In this document: piece after piece, positions 25,411 to 33,248 of the stretch
How positions within the stretch are numbered: position 1 is the stretch's first letter
How the letters are laid out: each line of letters begins with the position of its first letter
Assembly: GCF_002159455.1 (NCBI RefSeq)
Contig: NZ_NFIQ01000039.1
Location: forward strand, 1-36,947
Reading direction: 5' to 3'
DNA: 36,947 nucleotides
From: Flavonifractor sp. An306
GTDB lineage: Bacteria > Bacillota > Clostridia > Oscillospirales > Oscillospiraceae
Notes under the pieces: generated by a model
Seen by the model: the letters and a program-made list of their open reading frames with translations, nothing else
Databases searched by the model: none
Told to the model about the DNA's origin: nothing
Made by a program: the position numbers and the translations under genes

Positions 25411-25439
25411 ACTATACAGAAAAAAACTGAAAAAAACAA
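25411..25439 (-). promoter_or_regulatory. Promoter of ruvX
   Basis: Minus strand TTGTTT (25439-25434), 17 nt, TATAGT (25416-25411). Confidence 0.7.
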
Positions 25440-25450
25440 GGGGAGAGCGC

Positions 25451-25479
25451 TTGACTTCTCCCATCCGCTGTGGTATATT
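25451..25479 (+). promoter_or_regulatory. Promoter of rpmG-secE-nusG
   Basis: TTGACT (25451-25456), 17 nt, TATATT (25474-25479). The predicted start is near 25486, giving a leader of about 220 nt before rpmG. Confidence 0.8.
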
Positions 25480-25489
25480 TCAATCACCT

Positions 25490-25531
25490 ATGAAAAAGGG
25501 CTCTTTTTTTGTGCGCATTTTTACGGTGTGA
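25490..25531 (+). CDS. Possible 13-aa leader peptide
   Basis: ATG at 25490 opens a frame reading MKKGSFFVRIFTV to TGA at 25529-25531. It would begin within a few bases of the predicted transcription start, so it has no ribosome binding site. Its last codons overlap the 5' arm (25521-25528) of a leader stem, so its translation could affect folding. This may be chance. Confidence 0.25.
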   Translation: MKKGSFFVRIFTV

Positions 25532-25670
25532 TGACGCGCAAAACCCTTCCCCTCCCGCGTGAGGACATAGGGAGGCAAGCGTGCCGAATCCGCACCGTAA
25601 CGTGATGACAGGGCGCAGTATGCGCCTGTGCGTTGCTGGATTCGGCCCAAAGGCCGGGTCCAGCTTTTTT
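25521..25670 (+). promoter_or_regulatory. Candidate attenuator leader of rpmG-secE-nusG
   Basis: Three mutually exclusive pairings are visible. (1) TTACGGTG (25521-25528) pairs exactly with CACCGTAA (25593-25600). (2) The antiterminator GCCGAATCC (25583-25591) pairs exactly with GGATTCGGC (25638-25646), extended by GTAACG (25597-25602) with CGTTGC (25631-25636), around an inner hairpin at 25608-25629. (3) The terminator hairpin spans 25635-25664, with T6. Pairing 1 blocks part of 2, and 2 blocks 3. A second GCCGAA lies between the ribosome binding site and ATG of rpmG. I do not recognise a known leader family. Confidence 0.6.
25635..25670 (+). terminator. Intrinsic terminator inside the rpmG leader
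   Basis: GCTGGATTCGGCC (25635-25647) pairs with 25652-25664 (two G-U pairs), loop CAAA, followed by six Ts. It lies upstream of the gene it would silence. Confidence 0.85.
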
Positions 25671-25705
25671 GCTGTTCCGGTCAAACAATGAAGGAGGTGC
25701 CGAAC

Positions 25706-25870
25706 ATGGCGAAAGCCGGCAACCGGGTGAAGATCACCCTGCGCTGCTCCGAGTGCAAGCAGCGTAACTACAACACCAACAAGAACAAGAAGAACACTCC
25801 CGATCGTCTTGAGCTGAACAAGTACTGCCCCTTCTGCAGGAAGCACACGGTTCATAACGAAACCAAGTAA
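25706..25870 (+). CDS. rpmG: Ribosomal protein L33, 54 aa
   Basis: A small basic large-subunit protein. It has the two CxxC pairs (CSEC at about residues 15-18 and CPFC at 41-44) of the zinc-binding form of L33, and the segment [20 protein letters not shown] split between them. The AAGGAGGT at 25691-25698 is 7 nt before the ATG. It is first in the order rpmG-secE-nusG seen in many Firmicutes. The zinc form is usually favoured when zinc is ample. Confidence 0.95.
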   Translation: MAKAGNRVKITLRCSECKQRNYNTNKNKKNTPDRLELNKYCPFCRKHTVHNETK

Positions 25871-25912
25871 TGAGTGCTGCATATGGCTCAGAAGAAAGAA
25901 GGGTTAAACGGA

Positions 25913-26230
25913 ATGTCTGAAAACGAGAAGCTCGAGCAGGCCGCTGAGAAGGCTGCCCCCGCTCCCGCGAAACCCGCCAAGGCGGACAAGAAGAAGGACG
26001 CTAAGACTGAGAAAAAGTCCAAGCCCGGCTTCTTCGCCCGGATCGGCAAGTGGTTCAAGGAGATGAAGAGCGAGCTGAAGAAGGTCCAGTGGCCCACCAA
26101 AAAGCAGACCATCAACAACACCGTCATCGTCATCGTCTGCTGCATCATCGTGGGCATCTGTATCTGGCTGTTCGACTGGCTCGCCGGCTCCGTGATCCGC
26201 GCCCTGCTTGATCTGTTCGGTAAGGGTTAA
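25913..26230 (+). CDS. secE: Preprotein translocase subunit SecE, 105 aa
   Basis: The small essential subunit of the SecYEG channel. A Lys/Ala/Pro-rich cytoplasmic tail (1 to about 45) leads to the conserved amphipathic helix with SELKKVQWPTKKQ (about 58-70) and a single C-terminal membrane span (about 76-97). The ATG at 25913 is preferred because the family N-terminus and a weak AGAAGGG fit it; the ATG at 25883 has no purine run. The acidic-basic N-terminal extension is longer than in minimal SecE proteins of about 60 aa but common in this group. Confidence 0.92.
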   Translation: MSENEKLEQAAEKAAPAPAKPAKADKKKDAKTEKKSKPGFFARIGKWFKEMKSELKKVQWPTKKQTINNTVIVIVCCIIVGICIWLFDWLAGSVIRALLDLFGKG

Positions 26231-26239
26231 GGTGCTGCA

Positions 26240-26764
26240 ATGGCTGATAACGCGAAGTGGTATGTGGTTCATACCTATTCCGGTTATGAAAACACGGTAG
26301 CCGCCAGCATTGAGAAGGCCGTGGAAAACCGCGGCCTGCGGGACCTGATCCAGGAGGTCAGCATCCCCCTGGAGACCGTGACCGAAATCACGGAAAACGG
26401 CCCCAAAACCGTGGAGCGCAAGGTGTTCCCCGGATACGTGCTGGTCAAGATGGTCATGACGGACGACACCTGGCATCTGGTGCGCAACATCCGCGGTGCC
26501 ACCGGCTTCGTGGGCTCCGGCAACAAGGCCATTCCCCTCACCGAGGATGAAATCGCCGCCCTTGGCGTGGAAAAGCGCGAAGTGGTGGTGGGCTACCAGG
26601 TGGGCGACAACGTCAAGATCACCGATGGCGCTCTGGAGTCCTTCCTGGGCACCGTAGAGGAGATCGACCTGGACCGCAGCAAGGTCCGGGTGGTGGTCTC
26701 CATGTTCGGCCGGGAGACGCCCGTGGAGCTGGAGCTGGATCAGGTGGAACCTGTCCAGGACTGA
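26240..26764 (+). CDS. nusG: Transcription termination/antitermination factor NusG, 174 aa
   Basis: Binds RNA polymerase at the clamp and affects pausing, termination and ribosome coupling. The NGN domain (1 to about 110) has KWYVVHTYSGYE at the start and PGYVLVKM in the core. The KOW domain follows, with GDNVKITDGALESFLGTV (about 125-142) and FGRETPVELE. Length is normal. It lies 9 nt after secE and 94 nt before rplK, with a structured spacer between. It is also a candidate effector of the attenuator upstream of its own operon, though nothing in the sequence proves this. Confidence 0.95.
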   Translation: MADNAKWYVVHTYSGYENTVAASIEKAVENRGLRDLIQEVSIPLETVTEITENGPKTVERKVFPGYVLVKMVMTDDTWHLVRNIRGATGFVGSGNKAIPLTEDEIAALGVEKREVVVGYQVGDNVKITDGALESFLGTVEEIDLDRSKVRVVVSMFGRETPVELELDQVEPVQD

Positions 26765-26795
26765 CGCTCCGGGCCTCGGCCCTTTTCCCCCGCAC

Positions 26796-26832
26796 GTGGG
26801 AGGGACTGCTCCGCAGTTCCGCTTCCAACCAC
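26796..26832 (+). promoter_or_regulatory. Structured leader element before rplK
   Basis: GTGG (26796-26799) pairs with CCAC (26829-26832), closing an inner stem of GGGACTGC with GCAGTTCC over TCC. The small hairpin GGGC-CTCG-GCCC with TTTT at 26771-26786 precedes it. Together they may be an r-protein binding site or a partial attenuator of rplKA. I did not find a promoter in this gap. Confidence 0.5.
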
Positions 26833-26858
26833 ATTTATCGTAGGAGGTGCTGTTTCAA

Positions 26859-27284
<426 letters not shown>

Positions 27285-27304
27285 GCCGAAGGAGGGAATA
27301 GAGC

Positions 27305-27997
27305 ATGTTTAGAGGCAAGAAATATCAGGAGAGCGCCAAGCTCATCGACAAGGGCGCTCTGTACGATACCGCTGAGGCCATGGAGCTGGTGGTCAAGACC
27401 GCTCCCGCCAAGTTCGACGAGACCGTGGAGCTCCACGTGAAGCTGGGCGTTGACTCCCGTCACGCCGACCAGCAGGTCCGCGGCGCCATCGTGCTGCCCC
27501 ACGGCACCGGCAAGACCCAGCGGGTACTGGTGTTCGCCAAGGGCGACAAGGCTGAGGCCGCCAAGGCCGCCGGCGCCGACTTCGTGGGCGAGATGGACAT
27601 GGTGGAGAAGATCCAGAAGGAGAACTGGTTCGACTACGACGTGGTCGTGGCTTCCCCCGACATGATGGGCGTTGTGGGCCGTCTGGGTAAGGTTCTGGGC
27701 CCCAAGGGCCTGATGCCCTCCCCCAAGGCCGGTACCGTCACCCCCGACGTGGCCAAGGCCGTCACCGAGATCAAGGCCGGTAAGGTGGAGTACCGTCTGG
27801 ACAAGACCAACATCATCCACTGCCCCATCGGCAAGGTCTCCTTCGGCGCTGAGAAGCTCACCGAGAACTTCAACGCCCTGATGGGCGCCATCATCAAGGC
27901 CAAGCCCTCCGCCGCCAAGGGTCAGTACATTCGCTCCTGCGTGTGTGCTTCCACCATGGGCCCCGGCGTGAAGATCAACGGCGCTAAGCTCATGTGA
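27305..27997 (+). CDS. rplA: Ribosomal protein L1, 230 aa
   Basis: Forms the L1 stalk and is a translational repressor of its own operon in many bacteria. Family marks include [36 protein letters not shown] in parts near residues 38-75, [15 protein letters not shown] (about 133-147) and the closing [18 protein letters not shown] lies 7-10 nt before the ATG. It is the last gene before the rplJL transcription unit, which has its own promoter. Confidence 0.96.
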   Translation: MFRGKKYQESAKLIDKGALYDTAEAMELVVKTAPAKFDETVELHVKLGVDSRHADQQVRGAIVLPHGTGKTQRVLVFAKGDKAEAAKAAGADFVGEMDMVEKIQKENWFDYDVVVASPDMMGVVGRLGKVLGPKGLMPSPKAGTVTPDVAKAVTEIKAGKVEYRLDKTNIIHCPIGKVSFGAEKLTENFNALMGAIIKAKPSAAKGQYIRSCVCASTMGPGVKINGAKLM

Positions 27998-28044
27998 GTT
28001 ATTTCGGAGCTTATTTGCCCCGAACCTAAAAAAGTTGTCATTTT

Positions 28045-28075
28045 CGGACAGGTCATGCTTGACATGGCCTGTCCG
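28045..28075. repeat. 13-bp inverted repeat over the rplJ promoter
   Basis: CGGACAGGTCATG (28045-28057) and CATGGCCTGTCCG (28063-28075) pair (one G-U) around a 5-nt centre that includes the -35 element. No T-run follows, so it is more like an operator than a terminator; it could also be a weak terminator of rplKA. Confidence 0.6.
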
Positions 28076-28087
28076 GAATGATATACT
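28059..28087 (+). promoter_or_regulatory. Promoter of rplJL
   Basis: TTGACA (28059-28064), 17 nt, TATACT (28082-28087), near consensus. The start is near 28094. Confidence 0.88.
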
Positions 28088-28093
28088 ATTAGC

Positions 28094-28207
28094 CGTGTTC
28101 AAAGACAGCAGGCGGCGCAAGCCATAAGTCCTGCCGAGAATGCAGCCACAACGGAATGATTTTCTTTGTGCTGTTTTCGCTGCTTTGAATGCGGAAACAG
28201 CTTTTTT
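28094..28207 (+). ncRNA. L10 leader (rplJL attenuator RNA)
   Basis: The leader contains the L10-leader hallmark GACAGCAGG ... TAAGTCCTGCCGAG (28104-28138). It ends in a terminator, GCTGTTTTCGC (28170-28180) paired with 28191-28201 and followed by six Ts. In Firmicutes the L10-L12 complex binds this RNA and favours termination, so excess protein shuts its own operon. Confidence 0.85.
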
Positions 28208-28262
28208 GCTGCGTGACTGCATCGGAAAAGTTGAACTCAAATTCAACGGAGGTGAATTCCAA

Positions 28263-28796
28263 ATGCCTAACGCAAAGGTTCTCAGTGAGAAGCAGGCCAT
28301 CGTGGCCGAGCTGACCGAGAAGCTCAAGACCGCCGCCAGCGGCGTGCTTGTTGACTACAAGGGCATCACTGTGGCTCAGGACACCGCTCTGCGCGCCGAG
28401 TGCCGCAAGAACGAGCTGGACTACGCCGTGGTGAAGAACACCCTGGTGCGTTTCGCCATCAACAACGTGGGCCTGAACGAGATGGACGAGGTGCTCAACG
28501 GCACCACCTCTCTGGCTCTGTCCCACGGCGACCCTATCGCCCCCATGCGGGTGATCAACAAGTTCGCCAAGCAGTTCAACGGCGAGAAGTTCGTCATCAA
28601 GGCCGGCTTCATGGACGGCAAGGTGCTGTCCATGGACGAGATTACCGCTCTGGCCGAGCTGCCCTCCAAGGAGGTTCTGCAGGCTCAGGTCCTGGGCACC
28701 ATGCTGGCCCCCATCACCAGCCTGGCCATCGTCATCAAGGCCATCTGCGAGCAGAAGGGCGGCTCTGTGGAGAGCGCCGAGGCTGCCGCCGAGTAA
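28263..28796 (+). CDS. rplJ: Ribosomal protein L10, 177 aa
   Basis: Base of the L7/L12 stalk and effector of the leader just upstream. The N-terminal rRNA-binding domain has KVLSEKQAIVAELTEKLK, LVDYKGITVAQDTALRAE and KNTLVRFAINN, all family marks. The C-terminal helix (about 135-170) binds L7/L12 dimers. ACGGAGGTG lies 8 nt before the ATG at 28263; the longer frame to 28140 covers the leader RNA and is not coding. Confidence 0.96.
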   Translation: MPNAKVLSEKQAIVAELTEKLKTAASGVLVDYKGITVAQDTALRAECRKNELDYAVVKNTLVRFAINNVGLNEMDEVLNGTTSLALSHGDPIAPMRVINKFAKQFNGEKFVIKAGFMDGKVLSMDEITALAELPSKEVLQAQVLGTMLAPITSLAIVIKAICEQKGGSVESAEAAAE

Positions 28797-28838
28797 GATC
28801 AACGATTCAAACATTATTTATTTAGGAGGTTACCTATC

Positions 28839-29213
28839 ATGGCTTCTGAGAAAATCACTGCCCTCATTGAAGAGGTTAAGGGTCTGACCGTTCTGGAGCT
28901 CTCCGAGCTCGTCCACGCTCTGGAGGAGGAGTTCGGCGTTTCCGCCGCCGCTATGGCTGCTCCCGCCGCTGGCGGCGCTGCCGCTCCCGCTGCTGAGGAG
29001 AAGACCGAGTTCGACGTGGTGCTGGCTGACGTGGGCGCCGAGAAGATCAAGGTCATCAAGGCTGTCCGTGAGATCACCGGCCTGGGCCTGGCTGAGGCCA
29101 AGGCTGCCGTCGAGGCCGCTCCCAAGGCCATCAAGGAGGGCGTGTCCAAGGACGAGGCCGAGGAGCTGAAGAAGAAGCTGGAGGAAGTCGGCGCCAAGGT
29201 GGAGCTGAAGTAA
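28839..29213 (+). CDS. rplL: Ribosomal protein L7/L12, 124 aa
   Basis: Stalk protein that recruits translation GTPases, in several copies per ribosome. It has the N-terminal dimerisation domain (1-33), an Ala/Pro/Gly-rich hinge (about 37-52) and the C-terminal domain with [18 protein letters not shown] and [22 protein letters not shown] lies 8-10 nt before the ATG. A terminator follows 67 nt later and the usual rpoB is absent. Confidence 0.97.
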   Translation: MASEKITALIEEVKGLTVLELSELVHALEEEFGVSAAAMAAPAAGGAAAPAAEEKTEFDVVLADVGAEKIKVIKAVREITGLGLAEAKAAVEAAPKAIKEGVSKDEAEELKKKLEEVGAKVELK

Positions 29214-29280
29214 TCCAAGCGATCCTGATGAGGCCATTCCCCCGCATCTTAGCCTCATTGTCCACTCAATCATGACTCAA

Positions 29281-29327
29281 AAGGAGTCCAAGGTAATCGT
29301 AATGATTGCCCTGGGCTCCTCTTTTTT
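29281..29327 (+). terminator. Intrinsic terminator after rplL
   Basis: GGAG-TCCAAGGTAATC pairs with GATTGCC-TGGGCTCC over GTAAT, followed by CTTTTTT. It closes the ribosomal unit. Confidence 0.85.
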
Positions 29328-29330
29328 ATG

Positions 29331-29521
29331 GAGACTTAATGGACTCGCTGGTTGGTGTTGATCTTGGCATGGGGTAATCCTCCTTGATAGTATGTGCCTG
29401 GTACTACTATCCCGGGAGTGCTTTTCATCTAACATGGGTGTTAGCCGCAAATTAATATGTGCTATATGCCAACTCTGTGCTATACTGTAACCACATTAAT
29501 CTGCCGGAGGAGGAAAAGGAA
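29331..29521 (+). promoter_or_regulatory. Intergenic region with promoter of the SLH gene
   Basis: An extended -10 (TGCTATACT, ending at about 29487) lies 35 nt before the ATG, with a poor -35. Upstream, GATAGTA (29386-29392) and TACTATC (29405-29411) form an inverted repeat of unknown role. Composition drops in GC from here on. Confidence 0.5.
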
Positions 29522-30658
29522 ATGAAGAGACTACTATCGCTATTACTATCGCTAACTGTAATTATATCTCTGTCTGTACCGGCCTTTGCTGCCGGCCCCT
29601 CTTTTCTTGATGTCTCCCAGAGCCACTGGGCCTACCAGTTCGTGGCGCAGGCAGCTAAGGAGGGCTGGGTGTCTGGCGTTGGTAACGGCAAGTTCAATCC
29701 CAATGGCAAGGTGACAGGTGCCGAGTGGTATACCATGGTCATCAGAGCATTTTTCCCTGACAAGATCCCTGACGAGGCACCCGCCGGCCAGTGGTACAGT
29801 GGCAAGTGGTATGCACCTTATGCAGCGGCCGGCGACCAGCTTGAGTTTGCCGAACGTTTGGACGACTATGCGACCTCTCAGGACATTGCTGAGCGCCCTC
29901 TGACCCGTGCCGAGATGGCGGCTGTCATTTTTAAGGTACTGTCCTGGTACGATGTTCAGGCACCCGAGGACAAGCTGACTGAGGCTGAGCAGAGCATCCC
30001 TGACCTCAATAACTATGCACTGGAGGACGGTCGACGTGGCCCCATTATCAAGTGCTATGCTCTCGGTATTCTCGCAGGCACCGACAGCAAGGGTACTTTC
30101 AACGGCGAGGCCGATATGACCCGTGCCCAGGCTGCTGTGACTCTGTGCCGTCTGGCGGATGTGATCGAGGCGAAGGAAAATGGCACTCTCCCTGGTCCCG
30201 ACGACAAGCCCGATCCTAAGCCTGATCCCGAGCCCGAGCCTGAACCCGAGCCTGGCGATCAGACCACTGCGAATGTGCCTACCGAGGCGGAGGCTTACGA
30301 CGCAATTATGGCTCTGCAACAGGATTATCCGCAGGGCATGTCCTGGACAAATGACAACACATGGTACGATGACAAGGGCAATTCTCGTGGTAAAGGTTGT
30401 GTTGCCTTCGCTGCTCTTTGTCAGTATACTGCTTTCGGAGATGTCCCTGGACATTATGTAGACTCTCTTGACGATGTCAAGGTTGGTGATTCTATTCGTA
30501 TCGGCAATTACCACACGGTTGTTGTCCTCGAAAAGAAAACCAATTCTGTTATTGTCACAGAAGGCAACTTTGACTCTATAATCAATTGGGGTAGAGAAAT
30601 CCCCTTCTCTGAGATTGAATCAGCAGGATACAAGATCTATTCCTACTATCCCAATTAA
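29522..30658 (+). CDS. Secreted S-layer-homology protein with a cysteine-amidase-like tail, 378 aa
   Basis: A signal peptide (residues 1-23, ending FAA) is followed by three SLH domains (about 25-85, 100-150 and 160-220), which bind secondary cell-wall polymer. An Asp/Pro/Glu-rich linker (about 226-248) leads to a C-terminal domain of about 125 residues. That domain has Cys293 in GKGCVAFAALC, His331 in GNYHTVVVLEK and an EGNFDS ... NWGREI segment, an arrangement seen in CHAP/NlpC-like cysteine hydrolases. It may cleave peptidoglycan or a bound peptide; the family match is by motif only. GGAGGAGG lies close upstream. The codon use is less GC-rich than the ribosomal genes next door. Confidence 0.85.
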   Translation: MKRLLSLLLSLTVIISLSVPAFAAGPSFLDVSQSHWAYQFVAQAAKEGWVSGVGNGKFNPNGKVTGAEWYTMVIRAFFPDKIPDEAPAGQWYSGKWYAPYAAAGDQLEFAERLDDYATSQDIAERPLTRAEMAAVIFKVLSWYDVQAPEDKLTEAEQSIPDLNNYALEDGRRGPIIKCYALGILAGTDSKGTFNGEADMTRAQAAVTLCRLADVIEAKENGTLPGPDDKPDPKPDPEPEPEPEPGDQTTANVPTEAEAYDAIMALQQDYPQGMSWTNDNTWYDDKGNSRGKGCVAFAALCQYTAFGDVPGHYVDSLDDVKVGDSIRIGNYHTVVVLEKKTNSVIVTEGNFDSIINWGREIPFSEIESAGYKIYSYYPN

Positions 30659-30767
30659 ACAATTTCTCTCACACAAAAGACCACCGAGCATTAGATGGGT
30701 GCTCGTAAGACAGTAATTCATCAAAATTACTATTTATAGTATCTGTCTGGCAGGATTGGATAACAAA

Positions 30768-30807
30768 ACAGGTGGCACTCAACTTCGGTTGGGTGTCATC
30801 TGTTTTT
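30768..30807 (+). terminator. Intrinsic terminator after the SLH gene
   Basis: A 16-bp stem with G-U pairs, ACAGGTGGCACTCAAC with 30788-30803, TTCG loop, then TTTTT. Confidence 0.88.
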
Positions 30808-30966
30808 GTACGTTTAAGGGGAGAAAACTGCCTATTTTTTGCTCTGTACGGCAAGGAAAGTGGAATGGATGATATAGATGCCGTTGTCACGGTGAAATCT
30901 ATACAGAACACTAACTCCGCAAAGAATGCTGCTTGCTGCGGAGAGATGATGCTTGTGATTCCATGA
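30808..30966 (+). pseudogene. Short coding-like remnant
   Basis: An open frame ends at TGA 30964-30966 and reads FALYGKESGMDDIDAVV then TVKSIQNTNSAKNAACCGEM. It has no start with a ribosome binding site. It resembles short sequences I associate with clostridial mobile elements, but I cannot verify this. It may mark the left part of the element carrying mcrBC. Confidence 0.3.
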
Positions 30967-31099
30967 ATAACCTCATTAGACCGTAAAGCTGACAGATACA
31001 CATTTCAATGAAAGGTACGTCTACTGCTATAAATGCCACCTCAGTAGCCTTTATTCATGGAAAAGATACATTTTGATACGATATATTCTGATAAGTTAC

Positions 31100-31140
31100 T
31101 TGAAACCACCCACTCCATACGCTATAATGTGTGTACACAC
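31100..31140 (+). promoter_or_regulatory. mcrBC promoter with palindromic operator candidate
   Basis: TTGAAA (31100-31105), 17 nt, TATAAT (31123-31128). The perfect 12-bp palindrome GTGTGTACACAC fills 31129-31140, covering the predicted start site. The core TGTGTACACA occurs again at 35108-35117 in the oriT-like region. Confidence 0.75.
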
Positions 31141-31157
31141 CATTGAGGAGGTGCAGC

Positions 31158-33248
31158 ATGGCTATACCAAAACTGAAAAAACAGGATATCATTGATGCCT
31201 TAAAATTTGTCGACGAGGACGGCGTTCCCGAACACAATGTAAGTACAAAGTATGTGCTCGTGTCTGAAGATGGGAAAAAGTATCCGCCGAAGTATGTGGT
31301 GGCCGTGGCTGACCATTTGGCAAACGGCATGGATATTTCAACGGAATCCTTTAACAGCGTTGAAGCAAAGAGCTATCTGGAAAGTCTGGGTTTCACTATT
31401 GAGACAAAACAGCAGGAAAAATTCGAGTTGTCTATTACTGCTGAAAGCATTGAGTCAACGGATGAACGTTTTACAATGGACAATCTGGGCCTCGGCGATA
31501 ATTACAAACCTCTGGATGTCTATTTTAAGAGGGCAAACGGGGATATAATCAAACGATCCTACAGCAAAGGTGAAAGAAGAAATTCTAATCAGACTATGCC
31601 ACGCATTGCCTGCCAGATATTCGAGAAGCAGCTCGCTACCCTGTCTGTTGAGGACAAGGAGAACTTTCCTGTTTGTAAATACAATCCGGACAGCAACATA
31701 ATCAGAGGTATCTTTGCGAGCGTTGATGAATTCAAGAAGCACCGCAATACGATAGAGTACCTGACATACGGATACGACAACGGTCGCCAGTTCGTTATCT
31801 ATTGTTGGAATATTTTCTCCACGATTATCTTCGTTCAGGAGTGCTTGAAGCGTTTCGGTGAGCCGGGAGATCAGTTCGTTCTGATATACCGTGAAAAAGA
31901 TGAAAAAGAGACAACAGCGGCAGAAACGGAAGCCGCTGTTCAGGAAGAGCTTGTTCAGCAGTTCAAAGGATATCGTAATCCTTTCTCTTCTATGCTGATT
32001 GAATCAAAGAATCTGATTTTCAGAGGTGCGCCCGGTACAGGAAAGTCCTATCTTGCTAAAGAAATTGCTGCGGATATTATCAGCAATGGGTACTTTGACG
32101 ATTATACGCTACTCACTGACGAGCAAAAAAAGCAGGTAGAGTTTGTCCAATTCCATCCAAGTTATGACTACTCCGATTTTGTTGAAGGGCTGAGGCCAAA
32201 GGTCAATGACGACGGGTCGATGGGCTTTGAATTGCAAGACGGCATTTTCAAGAAATTTGTTGCTCGTGCCAGAAAGAACTATGAGGATTCACAAAAATCC
32301 AGAGAAACGGTGGAAAAGGAAGCCTCAGTTCAGGAAACTATGACGGAATTTTTCTCCGGCATTGAGTTTGGCGTTGACACATTTAAGACAATCAACGGAA
32401 ATGAATTTACCATTACAGGCGTGGATGACGGACATATTAATATTTCCATTCCCGGAAATGCGACTGCCAACAAACTCGCCCTAAATTTAGACGAAGTTAG
32501 AAAGATGCTGGAGTCCGGGCAAAAGTTCGACAAAATAAAGGATATTACAGCTTTCTTCGGAAAGTCCTTTGCCACTCAGGGGTATTCATATGACTTTGCT
32601 ATCTATAAAGCGATTAGAGCAAAGAAAAGCACAGCTCCAAAGGTAAAGGTGAAACAGGAAGAACTAAAAAAATATATATTTATCATTGATGAAATCAACC
32701 GCGGCGAAATTTCAAAGATTTTCGGTGAACTGTTCTTTGCAATAGACCCCGGATATCGTGGCAAAGCCGGAGAAATCTCCACGCAGTATTCCAATCTGCA
32801 TTCCGACCCTGGCGAAAAGTTCTATATTCCTGAGAATGTCTATATCATCGGTACGATGAACGATATCGACCGTTCTGTAGACAGCTTTGATTTTGCTATG
32901 CGCCGTCGTTTTCGTTTCGTGGAACTCAAAGCGGATGAGCGTCTCGAAATGCTTGCATTGTTAGAAAACGAGGAATTGGAGTCCGAAGCAATTAGAAGAA
33001 TGGCTGCTCTCAACAAAGAGATTGCGGGTGTTGAGGACTTGAACGATAATTATCAAATCGGTGCATCTTACTTCCTGAAGCTGAAAACACTTGACTTTGA
33101 CCAGCTTTGGACAGATTACCTACAGCCGCTCCTACAGGAATACATTCAGGGAATGTACGATGAGGATGGCCTTATGAATCAATTCGCAAAAGCATACGGT
33201 TATCAGAAACCTACCAGAGGTGATGCGGATGAAGTTGCTCAAGATTAA
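31158..33248 (+). CDS. mcrB: McrB-like AAA+ GTPase of a type IV restriction system, 696 aa
   Basis: The motor and target-recognition subunit of McrBC, which cuts modified foreign DNA. Residues 1 to about 80 form a small domain with the segment KYPPKYVVAVAD, of a type found fused to restriction modules. Residues about 100-255 form a second, unrecognised domain that probably reads the target. The AAA+ domain has GAPGTGKS at 290-297, Walker B IFIIDE at about 506-511, and GTMNDIDRS (about 565-573) in place of the McrB signature MNTADRS, then the arginine-rich AMRRRF. The Walker A-B distance (about 215 residues) is long because of an inserted segment (about 375-500). GAGGAGGTG precedes the ATG at 31158. 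It overlaps mcrC. Confidence 0.9.
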   Translation: MAIPKLKKQDIIDALKFVDEDGVPEHNVSTKYVLVSEDGKKYPPKYVVAVADHLANGMDISTESFNSVEAKSYLESLGFTIETKQQEKFELSITAESIESTDERFTMDNLGLGDNYKPLDVYFKRANGDIIKRSYSKGERRNSNQTMPRIACQIFEKQLATLSVEDKENFPVCKYNPDSNIIRGIFASVDEFKKHRNTIEYLTYGYDNGRQFVIYCWNIFSTIIFVQECLKRFGEPGDQFVLIYREKDEKETTAAETEAAVQEELVQQFKGYRNPFSSMLIESKNLIFRGAPGTGKSYLAKEIAADIISNGYFDDYTLLTDEQKKQVEFVQFHPSYDYSDFVEGLRPKVNDDGSMGFELQDGIFKKFVARARKNYEDSQKSRETVEKEASVQETMTEFFSGIEFGVDTFKTINGNEFTITGVDDGHINISIPGNATANKLALNLDEVRKMLESGQKFDKIKDITAFFGKSFATQGYSYDFAIYKAIRAKKSTAPKVKVKQEELKKYIFIIDEINRGEISKIFGELFFAIDPGYRGKAGEISTQYSNLHSDPGEKFYIPENVYIIGTMNDIDRSVDSFDFAMRRRFRFVELKADERLEMLALLENEELESEAIRRMAALNKEIAGVEDLNDNYQIGASYFLKLKTLDFDQLWTDYLQPLLQEYIQGMYDEDGLMNQFAKAYGYQKPTRGDADEVAQD

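Noticed and set aside
28140-28262. N-terminal extension of rplJ
   Set aside because: It lies in the L10 leader and its terminator; the ribosome binding site fits 28263.
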